Below are positions 53,101 to 55,080 of a stretch of DNA of 55,080 bases, in pieces (position 1 is the stretch's first letter; each line of letters begins with the position of its first letter). The notes beneath the pieces are model-generated. The model did not search any database and was not told the DNA's origin. It saw only the letters and a list, made by a program, of their open reading frames with translations. The stretch lies in the NCBI GenBank assembly GCA_031260455.1, contig JAIRJW010000040.1, positions 1-55,080 on the forward strand. Reading direction: 5' to 3'. The DNA comes from Fluviicola sp. Its GTDB lineage: Bacteria > Bacteroidota > Bacteroidia > Flavobacteriales_D > Crocinitomicaceae. A program made the position numbers and the translations under genes.

Positions 53101-55080
53101 TTAGCGGATCAACTGGATATTTCCCTGACCTTTCAGAACTGTTCCGTTAAGTCCTTCGATCTCGTATTTGAAAAAATACACTCCGTCCGAAGCTGGATTT
53201 CCATTTACGGTTCCGTCCCAAGCCCCCTGAATACCTTCATATTCATACATCCGTTCTCCCCATCTGTTCATAATGGTTACTTTAACGGTTTTCACATTAT
53301 CCACAGAAATAAAGAACTGATCGTTGTTGTGATCTCCATTCGGTGTAAAAATATTCGGGATGACCACTACCGGATCGGGAAACGGAAGCACTTGTATTTT
53401 GAGCGTATCCGTATCAGCACATGAACCGTTCATAGCGGTCAGCACCACGATGTATTCTCCTGGGTTATTATATGCAACCTGTTGCCCGGCATGTGTTTGT
53501 ATTTCATATCCCTGGCCGTTTCCGAAATTCCAGTGAAAGGACCCGGCATTGGTCGAATTGTTATCAAAATTGACTGTTAAAACCGGATTTCCCGAATTCA
53601 CATCTGAAGAAAGATTTGAAACCGGGTAAGAAACCACTACCACCATAATCTGGTCCGTGTTCTGACATCCATTCGCGTCTGTTCCGGTAACTATGTAGGT
53701 TTGTGTCGAGCCCGGAACAAAAGATATTCCGTCATTTACTCCATTAGTCCACACGTATGTTTGCGCTCCGGAAGCAGATAAAGTAATTGCATCTCCAAAG
53801 CAAAGCGACTGATCGGCTCCTGCATTCACATTTGGAAGCGGATTGACCGTCACAACAACCTGATCCGTTCCCTGGCAACCAGTCTGTGAAGTTCCGGTAA
53901 CTATATAAGTCTGAGTAGAACCCGGAACAAAGGAAACCCCGTTAGTCACACCATTATTCCAGGTATAGCTTTGCACTCCCGAACCGGACAAAGTAATTGA
54001 TCCGCCCTGGCAAACGGCCTGATCCGTTCCTGCATTGACTATTGGCGCAGGATTAACCGTGACCAACACCTGGTCCGTATTCTGACATCCATTCGCATCT
54101 GTTCCGGTAACTGTGTAGATTTGTGTCGAGCCCGGAACAAAAGATACTCCGTTGTTTACTCCATTAGTCCATACATATATCTGCGCTCCGGAAGCAGATA
54201 AAGTAATTGCATCTCCAAAGCAAAGCGACTGATCAGCCCCTGCATTCACATTCGGAAGCGGACTGACCGTCACAACAACCTGGTCTGTTCCCTGGCAACC
54301 ATTCGCATCTGTTCCTGTAACAATGTACGTTTGCGTTAAACCCGGAACAAACGAAATTCCGTTATTTACACTATTGTTCCAATTATATGTTTGCGCTCCC
54401 GAGCCGGACAAAGTAATTGATCCGCCCTGACAAACAGTTTGGTCCGCACCCGCATTAACTGTTGGCAATGAATTGACCGTTACAACTACCTGTGCCGTAT
54501 TTTGACAACCATTTGCATCCATTCCGGTAACAGTATATGTTTGCGTAGAAGCTGGAACAAAAGAAGCTCCATTGGCCACACTGTTATTCCAGGAATATGT
54601 TTGTGCTCCCGAACCGGACAAAATAATTGATCCGCCCTGACAAACAACCTGATTATTTCCGCCAATTACAGCAGGAAGCGCATTCACTATTACTACAGTT
54701 GTTGAAGTACAGGAAGAACCATTATCTATAACCGTCACTTCAAAAGTATATGTTCCGGGTGTGGACGGAACCGGGACCCCAGTGGGGTTCTGCGCATTGG
54801 AAGTGAACCCGTTGGGACCAGTCCAGGAATAAGTTGCATTTGCAATTGCGGTAGCGAACAAATTGACTGTCGCTATTCCAGCACAGACCGGACCACTGTT
54901 TGAAGCCGTAACACTGCATCCGCAAGGATTGACAACAATCGTTGCTGTAGCCAATGTGGATGACGGACATAGCGGATTTCCTCCCGAAGAGTTCACCGTG
55001 TAAATATAAGTTCCCGGAGTGGACGGAGGTGTTGCAGTAACTGTCGCTCCGGTTGTTCCACTCAGATTCGGCGATGAAGT
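53101..55080 (-). CDS. T9SS type B repeat protein, adhesin-like (5' part outside window)
   Basis: The frame stays open to the window edge, so the N-terminus is missing; a GTG at 54996 is not a real start. The visible 660 residues hold an Ig-like segment (SCTSTTVVIVN region), then five repeats of 70 residues (VNAGADQxxC...VTGTDANGCQ...VVVTV), a PKD-like domain (HWNFGNGQGYEIQTHAG), and a C-terminal CHU_C/gliding-motility-associated domain (IPNIFTPNGDHNNDQFFI...TIMNRWGERMYEYEG). That last domain is the T9SS type B sorting signal. The protein is probably a large surface or released adhesin. Each repeat has two cysteines. Confidence 0.88.
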   Translation of the reverse strand, partial: TSSPNLSGTTGATVTATPPSTPGTYIYTVNSSGGNPLCPSSTLATATIVVNPCGCSVTASNSGPVCAGIATVNLFATAIANATYSWTGPNGFTSNAQNPTGVPVPSTPGTYTFEVTVIDNGSSCTSTTVVIVNALPAVIGGNNQVVCQGGSIILSGSGAQTYSWNNSVANGASFVPASTQTYTVTGMDANGCQNTAQVVVTVNSLPTVNAGADQTVCQGGSITLSGSGAQTYNWNNSVNNGISFVPGLTQTYIVTGTDANGCQGTDQVVVTVSPLPNVNAGADQSLCFGDAITLSASGAQIYVWTNGVNNGVSFVPGSTQIYTVTGTDANGCQNTDQVLVTVNPAPIVNAGTDQAVCQGGSITLSGSGVQSYTWNNGVTNGVSFVPGSTQTYIVTGTSQTGCQGTDQVVVTVNPLPNVNAGADQSLCFGDAITLSASGAQTYVWTNGVNDGISFVPGSTQTYIVTGTDANGCQNTDQIMVVVVSYPVSNLSSDVNSGNPVLTVNFDNNSTNAGSFHWNFGNGQGYEIQTHAGQQVAYNNPGEYIVVLTAMNGSCADTDTLKIQVLPFPDPVVVIPNIFTPNGDHNNDQFFISVDNVKTVKVTIMNRWGERMYEYEGIQGAWDGTVNGNPASDGVYFFKYEIEGLNGTVLKGQGNIQLIR
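53640..54660 (-). repeat. Five 210-bp coding repeats with an internal 420-bp duplication
   Basis: The repeats fall into two types, CQGGSIxLSGSG (type A) and CFGDAITLSASG (type B), in protein order A, A, B, A, B. The stretch beginning at 53651 is nearly identical to that beginning at 54071, exactly 420 bases away, and the neighbouring A units show the same offset. This is a recent duplication of an A-B pair. Confidence 0.85.

Noticed and set aside
53640..54660. CRISPR-like periodic repeats
   Set aside because: The repeat period is 210 bases, in frame and protein-coding, with no short repeat-spacer pattern.

Overview
The window is bacterial chromosomal DNA from a member of the Bacteroidota, most likely Flavobacteriales; a Crocinitomicaceae/Fluviicola-like organism is my guess from general style, not something the sequence proves. 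The evidence is several secreted proteins ending in type IX secretion (T9SS) sorting domains, a DUF4249/TonB-dependent receptor pair, an OmpA protein built like PorE, and TAnnTTTG-type -7 promoter motifs in front of many genes. Nearly all genes are on the minus strand. I see no CRISPR array, insertion sequence, prophage or defence island.

Layout. (1) 1-1171: a tandem array of paralogous small lipoproteins, the third copy decayed by a frameshift. (2) 1198-7203: a tightly overlapping surface-polysaccharide operon (flippase, polymerase/ligase, GT2, epimerase, GT4, NeuD-like acyltransferase) that ends abruptly against the array, with a DUF3467 gene upstream. (3) 7603-11041: an EamA transporter, two secreted or lipidated proteins and a small orphan secreted protein. 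(4) 11141-24148: the translation/transcription superoperon, read right to left as tRNA-Thr(UGU), tRNA-Tyr, tRNA-Gly, tRNA-Thr(GGU), tuf, tRNA-Trp, secE, nusG, rplK, rplA, rplJ, rplL, rpoB, rpoC, with a recognisable promoter, internal hairpins and a clear terminator. (5) 24319-31172: ribosome hibernation factor, tyrosine recombinase, S21, acyl-CoA dehydrogenase, adenine phosphoribosyltransferase, helix-hairpin-helix protein, RmlD-like reductase, PspC-like protein, DUF2851. (6) 31332-37894: methionine salvage (mtnA, mtnC, mtnD, mtnB), interrupted by an oppositely oriented OmpA-type lipoprotein, followed by a sterol-desaturase-family gene and pyrF. (7) 38080-45975: DUF4249 lipoprotein with its TonB-dependent receptor, prfA, purM and the PorE-like OmpA protein. 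(8) 46138-53031: rluD, a large T9SS cargo protein and a PASTA protein in one operon, divergent from ddl; then an LRR protein and ribF. (9) 53101-55080: a T9SS type B adhesin-like protein with five 70-residue repeats, cut by the window edge.

The genes are mostly housekeeping or envelope functions. I found no convincing undescribed multi-gene system. The points most worth checking are the promoter of ribF, which overlaps the preceding terminator and predicts a leaderless mRNA; a TTG start for rpoB; a strong hairpin between rplL and rpoB; a long palindrome after the OmpA lipoprotein; the decaying lipoprotein array beside a shortened acyltransferase; and a 420-bp duplication inside the terminal repeat protein.
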